Positions 16,792 through 25,717 of a DNA stretch of 34,297 nucleotides are shown piece after piece (the stretch's first letter is position 1; every line of letters starts with the position of its first letter). Source of the stretch: Dawidia cretensis (GTDB taxonomy: Bacteria > Bacteroidota > Bacteroidia > Cytophagales > Cyclobacteriaceae). The DNA lies in assembly GCF_018598175.1 (NCBI RefSeq), contig NZ_JAHESE010000049.1:1-34297 (forward strand), in the 5' to 3' direction. Both the position numbers and the translations under genes were made by a program. The notes below the pieces were generated by a model, which did not search any database, had not been told where the DNA came from, and saw nothing but the letters and a program-made list of their open reading frames with translations.

Positions 16792-18276
16792 TCAGAACCG
16801 GATGTCGGCATACTCGCCGGCGGAATACGTGCGGCAGGAAAGCCGACCCTTGAGCGCATCGGGTTTGAACAACGACTTGCCCAGCAGCATGCGCACACAT
16901 TCCTGTATACCCTCCGTAATGGACGGGTGCGGATGTACACATTCTGCCAGCTCTTCAATGCCTTTATCCATAGAGATCAGCAACGCCACGGCCTGAATAG
17001 CGCTGGAGGCCTGATTGCCGATCACTTTCATGCCGAGGATCTTCATGTTCTCGTCATTCATTACCAGCAGCTTGATAAAGCCCTGTGTATTGCGCTTGGC
17101 AATGGCACGCGGAATACAGCTATAGTCAAGCGTCACTACTTTGTAGTCGATACCACGTTCGCGTGCTTGCGTTTCGTTTAGCCCCACGCCGGCCACCTCG
17201 GGATTGAGGAACATGATCGTACTGATGTTTTCATACAACAGCTTGCGGTCAGGACTGCCAAAGATTTTCTCGACAGCGTACCGTCCTTCCAGCTCGCCCA
17301 CGTTCACCAACGAGATGTCGGCGGTAATGTCGCCCACGGCATAGATATTGGAAATATTGGTTTGTGTGTCGTTGTCTTCAATGCCGCGTTTTGAGATGGT
17401 GATATTGACGCTGTCGTCCCACAGATCTTCGTAGTTAGGCACCCGCCCCACCGCGACCAACGCCTTCGCGACGTTGAACACCGCTTTGCTGCCATCGTCA
17501 TATTCCAACTCGTATTCCACACGTTCGTGTTTCACTTCCATGCGTACCAGCCGCGAATTACGGTGTATCAACACGCCACTGTTTTCCATGTTACGCTCGA
17601 TCACGCGCACGATGTCTTCGTCTTCAAACGGCAGGATACGGTCGCCTTTGTCGATCAGGTGTACTTTGGTCTGACCGAAACCAGAAAAGATGGTAGCATA
17701 CTCGCAACCAATAACACCCGCACCAACAATCACCATGCTCTCTGGAAAATCATCCATCGTCTCCACGCCTTCGCTGGTCATGACATACTTCTCGTCGATG
17801 GGTAATTCGGGCAGGTAACGCGGACGGCTACCCGTCGCCAGGATGATGTTGTCTGTCCAAACCACCTCGCGGCCAAACAGGGCATGACTAATCTCCACCT
17901 CGTTTTGACTTAACAGACGCGCAACGCCTTTCTTAAACGACAGTAGCCCCGCGTAGTGCGAATCTTGTATCAGGTGTAAGTGCTCTTCCAGCATACCCAT
18001 ACGCTCACCCACGGCGCGCACGACCTCGGCTTGTATCTCCTTATAGTTAATGCTGGGGGCCTCCAGATTAAACCGTCGCAGGTTCTTGCGGAAAGAGGCC
18101 GTTTCGCGGGAAAGCTCCCACCAGGTTTTAGACGATAGGGCTCCGTTGGTAACGCCCGCACCGCCAACGTTGTTTTTCTCGATCAGCAGTACTTTCTTCT
18201 TAAAATCCAATGCGCGCATAGCCGCAGCATATCCCGAAGGTCCTGCCCCGATAACAACCAGGTCATATTTTTCCAT
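16792..18276 (-). CDS. FAD/NAD(P)-dependent disulfide-oxidoreductase-family protein lacking the redox cysteines
   Basis: A 494-residue flavoprotein with the full class I pyridine nucleotide-disulfide oxidoreductase layout. It has an FAD site GAGPSG (10-15), an NAD site VGAGVIGCEYA, a second FAD motif AVGDI and a C-terminal dimerisation domain. The last keeps the catalytic His-Glu pair (HPHPSITE, His450 and Glu455). The active-site motif GGTCLNVGCIPSK of lipoamide dehydrogenase is changed to GGAGVTNGALSSK (38-50), so both cysteines are gone (Gly41, Ala46). It is therefore unlikely to reduce disulfides. Transhydrogenase (SthA-like) or quinone/electron-transfer activity is possible. The ATG at 18276 is preferred over the one at 18309, which falls inside the -7 element. 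Confidence 0.85.
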   Translation of the reverse strand: MEKYDLVVIGAGPSGYAAAMRALDFKKKVLLIEKNNVGGAGVTNGALSSKTWWELSRETASFRKNLRRFNLEAPSINYKEIQAEVVRAVGERMGMLEEHLHLIQDSHYAGLLSFKKGVARLLSQNEVEISHALFGREVVWTDNIILATGSRPRYLPELPIDEKYVMTSEGVETMDDFPESMVIVGAGVIGCEYATIFSGFGQTKVHLIDKGDRILPFEDEDIVRVIERNMENSGVLIHRNSRLVRMEVKHERVEYELEYDDGSKAVFNVAKALVAVGRVPNYEDLWDDSVNITISKRGIEDNDTQTNISNIYAVGDITADISLVNVGELEGRYAVEKIFGSPDRKLLYENISTIMFLNPEVAGVGLNETQARERGIDYKVVTLDYSCIPRAIAKRNTQGFIKLLVMNDENMKILGMKVIGNQASSAIQAVALLISMDKGIEELAECVHPHPSITEGIQECVRMLLGKSLFKPDALKGRLSCRTYSAGEYADIRF

Positions 18277-18305
18277 AAAAAACCAAAAAAGACAATGATT
18301 TGTAC

Positions 18306-18335
18306 ACAAGATACGGTTTACCCCGTGGGTTCAAA
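18306..18335 (-). promoter_or_regulatory. Promoter of the flavoprotein gene
   Basis: On the minus strand TTTG (18335-18332) is followed after 18 bases by TATCTTGT (18313-18306), close to the TTTG-N19-21-TAnnTTTG consensus. It gives a 5' leader of about 20-25 bases to the ATG at 18276 and supports that start. Confidence 0.55.
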
Positions 18336-18408
18336 ACGGGATTTACCTAAAAATCAATCTTCTTAAATACCGTGAAAACCCCCTCGCGCACTTCTGTACA
18401 TTTATTCT

Positions 18409-18416
18409 TAGATTTG
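18409..18416 (+). promoter_or_regulatory. -7 promoter element of the histidine kinase gene
   Basis: TAGATTTG is a perfect match to TAnnTTTG and lies 29 bases before the ATG at 18446, a normal leader length. No TTTG is visible 19-21 bases upstream, so the -33 part is unsupported. Confidence 0.5.
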
Positions 18417-18445
18417 GTCTCTAACCGCACCAGGCCCCAAGCCGT

Positions 18446-20431
18446 ATGAGTCTCATCCATCCCGTATTATACGTAGGGCAAAAATTTGTCGGCACGGCTG
18501 CGGACAAGCGCGGGGTCATTCTTTCCAACGCCATCAGCCTGAGCCTGCTGGGCTTGAGCCTGATACTATTTGTATTCTACTACATCTGGTTTGACTGGAA
18601 CTTTGTTACGATCGCCATACCCTGTGTAGGTTTGCTGGCCTGCGTCAGCATACTATTAAACGCCATGGGCCACACGCACGGCAGCCGTGTATGGATTTGC
18701 CTGCTGATTCCCGGTCTCATCACAGCGTTGTCTATTTATTCCAAACAGATTTATTACGCCAGCCAGGAAGAGCTCGATTATTTTACCTTCCGGTTTATCG
18801 TCCTGGGTACCTGCTCCTTTCCCTGGATCTTCTTTTCCATCCGAGAGAAAAAATATCTCATCGGCTGTGCCCTGGCCGGCCTGAGCATTCTGATGTTGTT
18901 TGATCCGCTACACTCTGCTTTTGGTGTAGGCTACAACAAGCCCTATATGTCCATCGAGATGTATTACTTTACCAACATTGTAATCTTCATCTCGTATTGC
19001 ATCCTCATCAGCGCGCTGGCCTTTCTGAAATGGGTATCCGAGAAAAACGAGCAGCGCAGCCTGGACCTGATCGAGGAGCTACACCAGGCCAACGAATTGC
19101 TGACCGAAAAGAATGCCGAGATCGAAGCCCAAAGCGCCGAGCTGCAAGCCCAGAGCGACGTGTTGCAGAACAATCAAAAAGATCTCGTCAACGCGTACGA
19201 TATCATCCAGGAACAGAAAGAACGACTCTTCTCAAAGAACCAATTGCTTTCGACCGAGCTCCTGGCCAAAAATAAAGATCTGACCGACACGAACAGCGAG
19301 CTGATCAAACACAACAACGAGCTGCGGCAGTTCTCCTATACCGTGTCCCACAACCTGCGCGGCCCGGTCGCCAGCCTGCTGGGCCTTGTCGACCTGGTGG
19401 CTCCCGAGAAATTCCAACCCGAAGATGCCGAGGTGATGCAGCACATTCGCATTTCCGCCGAAAATCTGGACACCATCATAAAGGACCTCACGAAGATCAT
19501 CGACATTCGCCACGACATCTTCAAGATCCGTCAGAAGATAATTTTACAGAACGAAGTACACGACACGGTACAGCTATTGCAAAAAGATGTTCACCAGCAT
19601 AACATCGAAATTCGCACAAACTTTACGGCATGTCCGCATATTTATTCCGTAAAGCCGATGGTGCATAGTATATTATATAACCTGCTGAGCAATGCTATTA
19701 AATACCGCTCGCCGGAGCGGCCACCGGTCATCGAGGTCAGCGCCCGCGAAAGCGATCGCTATACCGTGCTGGAAGTCCGCGACAACGGCATGGGCATGGA
19801 CCTGAAGCAACACAAAGACAACATCTTTAAACTGTACAAACGCTTCCACTTCCACACCGAAGGCAAAGGCCTGGGCCTGTACCTGGTGAAGCTACAAGCC
19901 GAAGCGCTCGGCGGCACCGTAGACGTGGAAAGCGAATTGAACCGGTTCACAACGTTCAAAGTCTACCTGCGCAAGCCCGACGACGTCGAGCGCCAGATCC
20001 TGTACAAAGAGTCCTATGCCGAGATCTTCTTTGATGCCCGTTTGAATGCAACCGGTGTTATTTGGGCCGGACCCGTTACCGGCGAGCAATACCGCCATGC
20101 GTATCGCAAGTGTCTCGACTTTGTCAAGACCTATAACTCGCCCAACTATATCGCCGACATCTCGCGGCAGGGTCATATCGAAGACAGTGACCTGCAATGG
20201 ATGCTCGACAGCATTCTGCCCGAAGCCGCGCGCAACGGCCTGCGTCGCATTGCCACGATCCGGCACGACGCCGAAGACGAACACGTCCAGGAATATATGC
20301 GCCGCATAGCCGAACAGCTCTTGACACTGAACATCATTAGTCGCTATTTCCGCACGTTTCAGGAAGCCACGGCGTGGCTGGAACAGGAAAATGAGCTGCT
20401 GTCACTCAAAAGCGCCAACACCAGAAGGTAA
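18446..20431 (+). CDS. Membrane sensor histidine kinase with an extra C-terminal SpoIIAA-like domain
   Basis: A 661-residue kinase. About six hydrophobic segments (28-48, 53-72, 82-98, 113-131, 137-152, 174-194) form a membrane sensor. A coiled coil (200-295) rich in Glu, Gln and Asn leads to HisKA with FSYTVSHNLRGPVASLLG (phospho-acceptor His302). The HATPase region shows NLLSNAIKYRSP (N box), DNGMGMD (G1) and GKGLGLYLVK (G2). Residues about 515-650 form an additional domain that resembles the SpoIIAA/STAS-like fold in layout and in its ending YFRTFQEATAWLEQ. No response regulator is adjacent, so it is an orphan kinase. It lies next to the lipoprotein array, but a regulatory link is only a guess. 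Confidence 0.87.
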   Translation: MSLIHPVLYVGQKFVGTAADKRGVILSNAISLSLLGLSLILFVFYYIWFDWNFVTIAIPCVGLLACVSILLNAMGHTHGSRVWICLLIPGLITALSIYSKQIYYASQEELDYFTFRFIVLGTCSFPWIFFSIREKKYLIGCALAGLSILMLFDPLHSAFGVGYNKPYMSIEMYYFTNIVIFISYCILISALAFLKWVSEKNEQRSLDLIEELHQANELLTEKNAEIEAQSAELQAQSDVLQNNQKDLVNAYDIIQEQKERLFSKNQLLSTELLAKNKDLTDTNSELIKHNNELRQFSYTVSHNLRGPVASLLGLVDLVAPEKFQPEDAEVMQHIRISAENLDTIIKDLTKIIDIRHDIFKIRQKIILQNEVHDTVQLLQKDVHQHNIEIRTNFTACPHIYSVKPMVHSILYNLLSNAIKYRSPERPPVIEVSARESDRYTVLEVRDNGMGMDLKQHKDNIFKLYKRFHFHTEGKGLGLYLVKLQAEALGGTVDVESELNRFTTFKVYLRKPDDVERQILYKESYAEIFFDARLNATGVIWAGPVTGEQYRHAYRKCLDFVKTYNSPNYIADISRQGHIEDSDLQWMLDSILPEAARNGLRRIATIRHDAEDEHVQEYMRRIAEQLLTLNIISRYFRTFQEATAWLEQENELLSLKSANTRR

Positions 20432-20498
20432 ACAGGCAAACCTTATAGCCAATATTTCGTACTATCGACAAACACTTTAATCTTACTATACCCATACC

Positions 20499-22097
20499 AT
20501 GCTTAGCCGTAATTTCTTTCCGCTACGGATGTGTTCTGTAGCCCTGACACTGTCTATTGTTGTCACCACGCTCTCCTGTAGCGATGATGACGCCACCCCC
20601 GACGACAACGAAGCACCCACCGCGGCGCTGACCGGTATTCCGGACGATGGTGTGGTGTGGAATATAATCACCCTGAACGTCTCCGCTTCCGATAACCAGG
20701 CACTGGATAAAGTCGAAGTAGAAGTAGACGGCGCGCTGCTAACCACCAGCGCGGAGACCTCCTTTGAAGCACGTCTGAACACCCAAACGCTCGTCGACGG
20801 CGAGCACGAAATTACCGTTCGGGCCATCGACAAAGCCGGCCATGAGCACGAAGTACAGGCTACTATTACTGTCCGAAATGTGCTGGTAGCCATGGACGTC
20901 CCGGAGGATATCTTTGCGCCCGGGCCTAACCGCAGGGGATTTATCTTTGTTTCCGATAAAGATGGCAAGGTTGTGGTCGCCCAGGAATATCATGCAGGCG
21001 AATCGGTTCGCCTGACGGCTCCGAACTTTGAAGGCAGTGAATTTTGCCTCACAGACGTGTTTTACGTCAACGGATTGACCACGGGTGCACAGACCTTCAC
21101 GAATGTAAAACGTGGCACGTGGGTAGCCACGGGGTATGGCCATTACTTTGTCGAATACCTGGACAACTACTCCGGCAAGGCAACGTTTAACTTTACGAAC
21201 CCGGCTCCGAACACCACCTATGAACTTTCCGTAGCACATGCATCAACGGAATTTTCGGGTCAAAGCGCGGTAGCTGTCGATATGTACAGTGCCAGCAGCA
21301 AACTGTTCATTGCCCGACAGGCAACCCGCACAGAAAGTAATACACCTTACCCAACGCATTATACCATACTGCCCAACAATGTCGCCGGCGGCACCACGAC
21401 CAACGTTGACCTGAGTGCGGTTACACAACCGACAATCGAACAGACGGTTCAATCAGAATTTGCCACGGGCAGTGTGATGCTTTGGGGTATTGCTAATCCT
21501 GCCCGGCCCCGGGAATTGCACAGCATTACAACGGCCTATTGCGTCGACCATGTGTTGAAGTATAACTACCCGGGTAATGCTTTCCCGGAATATTACCACC
21601 AGTATTTCTACGAAACCGGTGATGGCGAGTATTACTATAGCTACCTGAACGGACTCCCAACCCTCGACAAATTCGAATGCACAGTCGACCTGGCTATTAC
21701 CAGTACGCGCTTTACCGGCACAGTCACTGGCGATGACGTCGATGCTTATTTCATCAATTTGTCCAATGGCTCGCAAGGATGGAAAATCATAGCCAGGCCT
21801 GGTGAACAAGATATCGTACTTCCAGAAATTCCCGCAATACTATCCGGTATTATGGTTCGCAACTATGTTCCCAATCAGACAACGGTTACGGCGATAGACT
21901 TCAGCGCCTTCGACGGATACGAAAATTTTCTCGACTACATCCGAGATTCCACCTATGGCACGGAAGGCATCGATGAAATTGGCGGAACCCGCCAGCGCAA
22001 GTACACCAAATATCTTTTCTGGAACGGCGGCTCCGGGCGTCTTCCTGTAAGTGAACAGACACTGCCTGGACTGGGACGCAGCGTTCTCCATCGGTAA
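20499..22097 (+). CDS. Array lipoprotein 1: Ig-like domain plus family-specific region
   Basis: A 532-residue lipoprotein, first of four paralogues. The signal peptide ends at TLSC (Cys27) and is followed by SDDD, matching the acidic lipoprotein export signal that sends Bacteroidota lipoproteins to the cell surface. An Ig-like beta domain spans about 38-130, with APTAALTG and LVDGEHEITVRAIDKAGHE. The family region begins RRGFIFVSDKDGKVVVAQEYHAGE and ends FSAFDGYENFLDYIRDSTYG. This copy is the most diverged and its C-terminus is less basic than the others. No beta-propeller, glycosidase or T9SS C-terminal domain is visible. I see no terminator in the 171 bases before array gene 2, so read-through is possible. 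Confidence 0.85.
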   Translation: MLSRNFFPLRMCSVALTLSIVVTTLSCSDDDATPDDNEAPTAALTGIPDDGVVWNIITLNVSASDNQALDKVEVEVDGALLTTSAETSFEARLNTQTLVDGEHEITVRAIDKAGHEHEVQATITVRNVLVAMDVPEDIFAPGPNRRGFIFVSDKDGKVVVAQEYHAGESVRLTAPNFEGSEFCLTDVFYVNGLTTGAQTFTNVKRGTWVATGYGHYFVEYLDNYSGKATFNFTNPAPNTTYELSVAHASTEFSGQSAVAVDMYSASSKLFIARQATRTESNTPYPTHYTILPNNVAGGTTTNVDLSAVTQPTIEQTVQSEFATGSVMLWGIANPARPRELHSITTAYCVDHVLKYNYPGNAFPEYYHQYFYETGDGEYYYSYLNGLPTLDKFECTVDLAITSTRFTGTVTGDDVDAYFINLSNGSQGWKIIARPGEQDIVLPEIPAILSGIMVRNYVPNQTTVTAIDFSAFDGYENFLDYIRDSTYGTEGIDEIGGTRQRKYTKYLFWNGGSGRLPVSEQTLPGLGRSVLHR

Positions 22098-22227
22098 GGA
22101 GCGCTTCAAACTATTGTATGGCATCATAACGTTTCTCCAGGCAATTGGTAATACGTATAAACTACACCAATCTGGCAAGTGTAATATTTACAGGGTATTT
22201 CATCAGAATGCCTTGTTGACACCTCGC

Positions 22228-22235
22228 TATATTGT
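22228..22235 (+). promoter_or_regulatory. -7-like element before array lipoprotein 2
   Basis: TATATTGT, 33 bases before the ATG, resembles TAnnTTTG. The same string occurs before array gene 4 and a variant before gene 3. No convincing -33 element. Confidence 0.35.
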
Positions 22236-22268
22236 GGGTATATTATAAGTAAACCAACTCACAGAACG

Positions 22269-23867
22269 ATGTTTTTACCAAAGAACCACTTTACCTGGGG
22301 CCGCACCCTGGCTGTTTGCACATGCATGGCCGTTGCGCTCCTGAGTGCCTGTAGCGACGACGACCCTGACGCAGACCCGACTGATGCTGACCTTCCCACG
22401 GTTACCGTAACGGGAATACAAGCGAACGCCATCATTTGGAGCACGGTGGACCTGACCGTGGCTGCCGACGACAATGAAGCAGTAGAAAAGGTTGAGCTGA
22501 AGGTGGATAACGTCAGCATAGTGACAAAAACCGAAAAATCGTTTGCCTATGCGTTAAACACGGTTGCCCTGGAACTGGAGGATGGTCAGCATACTCTTAC
22601 GGTGATCGTAACCGATGCTGCAGGCAATGAGAAAAAACAGGAGTATACCTTCACCGTACTGAATACGCTCATCTCGACCGACGTACGCGAAGACTTCCTG
22701 GAGAATGGTCAGCGAGGATTCATCTTCCTGTCGGATGCAAGCGGCAAAACGATCGTAAGCTATGAGTTCGAAAACGGCGAGGCCGTACGCCTGACGGCAC
22801 CGGCCTATACCGGGAGCGATTTTTACCTGACCGAAGTAGTCCTCGACGGAAGCGACGACCAGGAGTTGCGCACCTTCAGCAAAGTAAACCGCGGCATCTG
22901 GACCCTGACGCCCACCAGCGCACCCTACGACTATGCGCCGGCCGGTGATGCGACCCTGAGTTTTACGAACATCCTGCCGGGCGTGGACTACACCGTTAAT
23001 ACAGACAGGATGGATCTTGCCTACGTCAATACAGATCGGCCGACCGTTACCGTTGGTTTGTATAAAAACCCCTCCAAGATCTATATCACACGCAACGAGG
23101 ACGACGATTCCCCTACTCATTACCTGCTCACTGCGCCAATGTCAACAGGTTCCGGCAATCCGTCCATTGACCTCGGCCAGGTAAATACTGCGTTAACAAA
23201 AGAGACGATAGACTTGAGTAATTACGGCTATGAGTTCGGCGGCGTAAGCATCCTGGGCCTCGTTACACCGGGCGACTTTAACAATGCCTACCACATTAGC
23301 TATACAGGCCCGGAGAACAACGAGCTTGAATATCGCTACCCCGGCAGCGCCTTTCCTACGTATTACTCGGAAGTCGAGCTTTTCGGCCCGGGCTTCGAAG
23401 TTATGAGCTTTACGGAAGGTTTGCCCGACCTTACGCCGCTGGCAACGGACGCAGAAATCAATCTCACGCTCCCGGATATCAACGGTACGGTAACGGGCAC
23501 CGATATAGACTTTATCATGTTCGACATCGAATCGGACGACAATACCTATTGGTCCCTCTTCACCGCGAAGGGCGCAGTGGATGTTGTCATTCCAGAGATA
23601 CCGGAAAATCTTGAGACTTTAGTAACTACCGAGAGCTCCAATCCCTATGTCGGACTTTATGCCTGGCAGAAATTCAACTTTGACGGCTATGACGGCTTGC
23701 TGAACTTCATCCGAAACTCCAACCACGGCGCACACGAGCTCGACGGCAGGGGCGCAACGTACAGACAGATCGAAATCCACCTGACCGATGACCCGCAAGG
23801 TCGCAGCCGCCAACAAGCGGCAAAGTCGAAAGCGCTCGCACATTCGGGTCGGAAACGCCACCGCTAA
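22269..23867 (+). CDS. Array lipoprotein 2
   Basis: A 532-residue paralogue, closest by eye to array gene 4. The lipobox is LLSAC (Cys28), followed by SDDD. The Ig-like domain (about 42-135) has LPTVTVTGIQANAIIWSTVDLT, AADDNEAVEKVELKVD and DGQHTLTVIVTDAAGNEK. The family region has QRGFIFLSDASGKTIVSYEFENGE, SDFYLTEVVLDG, RYPGSAFPTYY, GTVTGTDIDF and FDGYDGLLNFIRNSNHG. It ends in a basic tail of about 25 residues (SGRKRHR at the end). The likely place is the outer-membrane surface. Function unknown; Ig-like modules suggest a structural or binding role. It is followed directly by a strong terminator. Confidence 0.87.
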   Translation: MFLPKNHFTWGRTLAVCTCMAVALLSACSDDDPDADPTDADLPTVTVTGIQANAIIWSTVDLTVAADDNEAVEKVELKVDNVSIVTKTEKSFAYALNTVALELEDGQHTLTVIVTDAAGNEKKQEYTFTVLNTLISTDVREDFLENGQRGFIFLSDASGKTIVSYEFENGEAVRLTAPAYTGSDFYLTEVVLDGSDDQELRTFSKVNRGIWTLTPTSAPYDYAPAGDATLSFTNILPGVDYTVNTDRMDLAYVNTDRPTVTVGLYKNPSKIYITRNEDDDSPTHYLLTAPMSTGSGNPSIDLGQVNTALTKETIDLSNYGYEFGGVSILGLVTPGDFNNAYHISYTGPENNELEYRYPGSAFPTYYSEVELFGPGFEVMSFTEGLPDLTPLATDAEINLTLPDINGTVTGTDIDFIMFDIESDDNTYWSLFTAKGAVDVVIPEIPENLETLVTTESSNPYVGLYAWQKFNFDGYDGLLNFIRNSNHGAHELDGRGATYRQIEIHLTDDPQGRSRQQAAKSKALAHSGRKRHR

Positions 23868-23890
23868 AAAGGTTTCTCGCCACACTATAG

Positions 23891-23926
23891 AAAAAAGTCG
23901 CATCCCTTCCGGTGCGACTTTTTTTT
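23891..23926 (+). terminator. Terminator of array lipoprotein 2
   Basis: AAAAAAGTCGCA (23891-23902) pairs perfectly with TGCGACTTTTTT (23913-23924) over 12 bp, with a 10-base loop and a continuing T-run. It begins 24 bases after the stop codon and ends transcription before gene 3. Confidence 0.93.
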
Positions 23927-23985
23927 ATTCAACAGCCACGTAAGGTTTTACATATTCCCGAACAATCGCCGGCGGCGGAGTTTCG

Positions 23986-23993
23986 TAATATTG
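23986..23993 (+). promoter_or_regulatory. -7-like element before array lipoprotein 3
   Basis: TAATATTG matches TAnnTTTG at 5 of 6 fixed bases and lies 23 bases before the ATG at 24017. Because a strong terminator lies upstream, gene 3 needs its own promoter, and this is the best candidate. Confidence 0.4.
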
Positions 23994-24016
23994 CGTCAAT
24001 ATATATCACTTCAACA

Positions 24017-25573
24017 ATGACACTTTTGAAAAAGAACTCGCTACGACACATTTTCACGTTTGCGTGTATGGCGCTCGTGGCTGCGATACTCATCTCCTGC
24101 AGTGACGATAATGAACAGGCAACCCCTGACCCTACTCCCGAAACCGGTGTCACAGAAGTGACGGTCGATGGACTCAAAGCCAACGCCCGTATCTGGAACA
24201 AGATCACACTCAAGCTAAACGCCACCAGCGAAGCAGGCATCGAAAAAATCGAAATAAAAATCGACAGCGACGTTGTCGCCACCCTTACTTCCGCCCCGTT
24301 TGAATTTGAGCTGAACCCCCAAACGCTGGATGATGGCGACCACATCCTCTCTGTTACGGCAACAGACAAAGACGGCAATCAAAAGACGACCGAAGTGACC
24401 TTCACTGTGCAAAATACCCTGGCTTACATCAACGTACCCGATGATTTCCTGCAAGACGGCGCCCGTGGATTTATATTCCTATCCGACTCGCTAGGCCAAA
24501 CGATCGCTGCCAAAGAATACCACGCCGGCGACTCGCTAGTGCTGACCAACTCCACCTATACACAGGAGCGCTTTACCCTCACACAAGCTTATGTAGATTC
24601 AGACGGCTATCTGTATCTTTACACCTACACCGATGTCCCCCGTGGACGGTGGACCTTAATCGTTGGATACAACGATCGTGTCCGTCCGGAACATGAAGCC
24701 GACCTGACCTTTGTCAATAGCGAGGAGGCGGGGCGTTATGAGCTTCAAACCAACTCTTCGACGTACATGGCTTATGACGGCCTGAGTACCGCGTCCGTAG
24801 GCTACGTGGGCAACGACAGTAAGCTATTCTTTGGTTATGCTCCAAGTGATACCGATCCTATGACTCACTATCTGTACTTCCCATCCATCGTGGGACAATA
24901 CGCCACCATTGATTTCGCGACGGCAATACCCATGACCACCGAGCCGCTGGACATTTCGACATTCGACGAAGCTGGCTATGAGCTCATGTCGATTTCTGGA
25001 AGAGATGTATATTATATTGACCACCTGTGGCATCAACAAGGCACACTCCGCTATAGCTATCCAGGTGATGCGTTTTCCGATTACCTCGTTTATACCATCC
25101 TGGAGAAAGGCGGCAAGACATACAGAAACCTAACGGAAGGAGCGCCCAGTCTGGTCACGACCAACAGTGATATACAGGTCGCCTTCAACAATAAAACATT
25201 CAGCGGGGCCATCACCGGCGATGCCGACTATTGCATCTATAACCTCGATCAGTGGAAACAATTCTGGTCATTATTCACACGTCCGGGCAACCAGGACGTA
25301 ACACTACCCGAGGTTCCTGCGCTTCTTTCCGACTTCTACATCGACGACTTCACAGAAGCCGATATCGATGTCGCCGCGGTTGACGTCATCAATCAGAACA
25401 ATTACGAAGACTTCATCCTGTTCTTCTCCGAATTCCCCGGTGATGCGCTGGAAGCGTCAAACTGGTATTTTCGCAGCCATGAAATTTACTACAAGCTTGC
25501 CAGTCCGGAGGAAGGGCGCTCCGCGCGGGCCAATCGTTCGCACAGAACATTCGCAAGGCCATTCCGGCGGTAA
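24017..25573 (+). CDS. Array lipoprotein 3
   Basis: A 518-residue paralogue. The frame is open from 23912, but that would start inside the preceding terminator. The ATG at 24017 gives a proper lipoprotein signal peptide MTLLKKNSLRHIF...ILISC (Cys28), followed by SDDNE. The Ig-like domain (about 44-135) has VTVDGLKANARIWNKITLKLNA and DDGDHILSVTATDKDGNQK. The family region has ARGFIFLSDSLGQTIAAKEYHAGD, YSYPGDAFSDYLVY and AITGDADYCIYNL. The C-terminus is Arg-rich (SARANRSHRTFARPFRR). The second half is more diverged than in genes 2 and 4 (INQNNYEDFILFFSEF replaces the GYDGFL motif). It has its own terminator. Confidence 0.86.
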   Translation: MTLLKKNSLRHIFTFACMALVAAILISCSDDNEQATPDPTPETGVTEVTVDGLKANARIWNKITLKLNATSEAGIEKIEIKIDSDVVATLTSAPFEFELNPQTLDDGDHILSVTATDKDGNQKTTEVTFTVQNTLAYINVPDDFLQDGARGFIFLSDSLGQTIAAKEYHAGDSLVLTNSTYTQERFTLTQAYVDSDGYLYLYTYTDVPRGRWTLIVGYNDRVRPEHEADLTFVNSEEAGRYELQTNSSTYMAYDGLSTASVGYVGNDSKLFFGYAPSDTDPMTHYLYFPSIVGQYATIDFATAIPMTTEPLDISTFDEAGYELMSISGRDVYYIDHLWHQQGTLRYSYPGDAFSDYLVYTILEKGGKTYRNLTEGAPSLVTTNSDIQVAFNNKTFSGAITGDADYCIYNLDQWKQFWSLFTRPGNQDVTLPEVPALLSDFYIDDFTEADIDVAAVDVINQNNYEDFILFFSEFPGDALEASNWYFRSHEIYYKLASPEEGRSARANRSHRTFARPFRR

Positions 25574-25598
25574 CCTGTTTCCGGTACAACGCGACTTA

Positions 25599-25628
25599 AA
25601 AAAGCCATGGCAAATGCCGTGGCTTTTT
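25599..25628 (+). terminator. Terminator of array lipoprotein 3
   Basis: AAAAAGCCATGGCA (25599-25612) pairs with TGCCGTGGCTTTTT (25615-25628) over 14 bp with one G-U wobble. The T-run forms part of the right arm. The GCCATGGC stem core recurs in the terminator after array gene 4. Confidence 0.9.
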
Positions 25629-25690
25629 CACTTTCCAGATGTCACGTGTACTCTTACCTAGCCAGGATCGACCTTTCCGAAGAAGTTTAG

Positions 25691-25698
25691 TATATTGT
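25691..25698 (+). promoter_or_regulatory. -7-like element before array lipoprotein 4
   Basis: TATATTGT, identical to the string before gene 2, lies 20 bases before the ATG at 25718, downstream of the gene 3 terminator. TTTAG precedes it directly; no TTTG at the usual -33 distance. Confidence 0.4.
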
Positions 25699-25717
25699 AA
25701 TTACTACGCCTTTTATC

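Noticed and set aside
23912-24016. Longer version of array lipoprotein 3
   Set aside because: It starts inside the terminator of gene 2 and would bury the lipoprotein signal peptide 35 residues inside.
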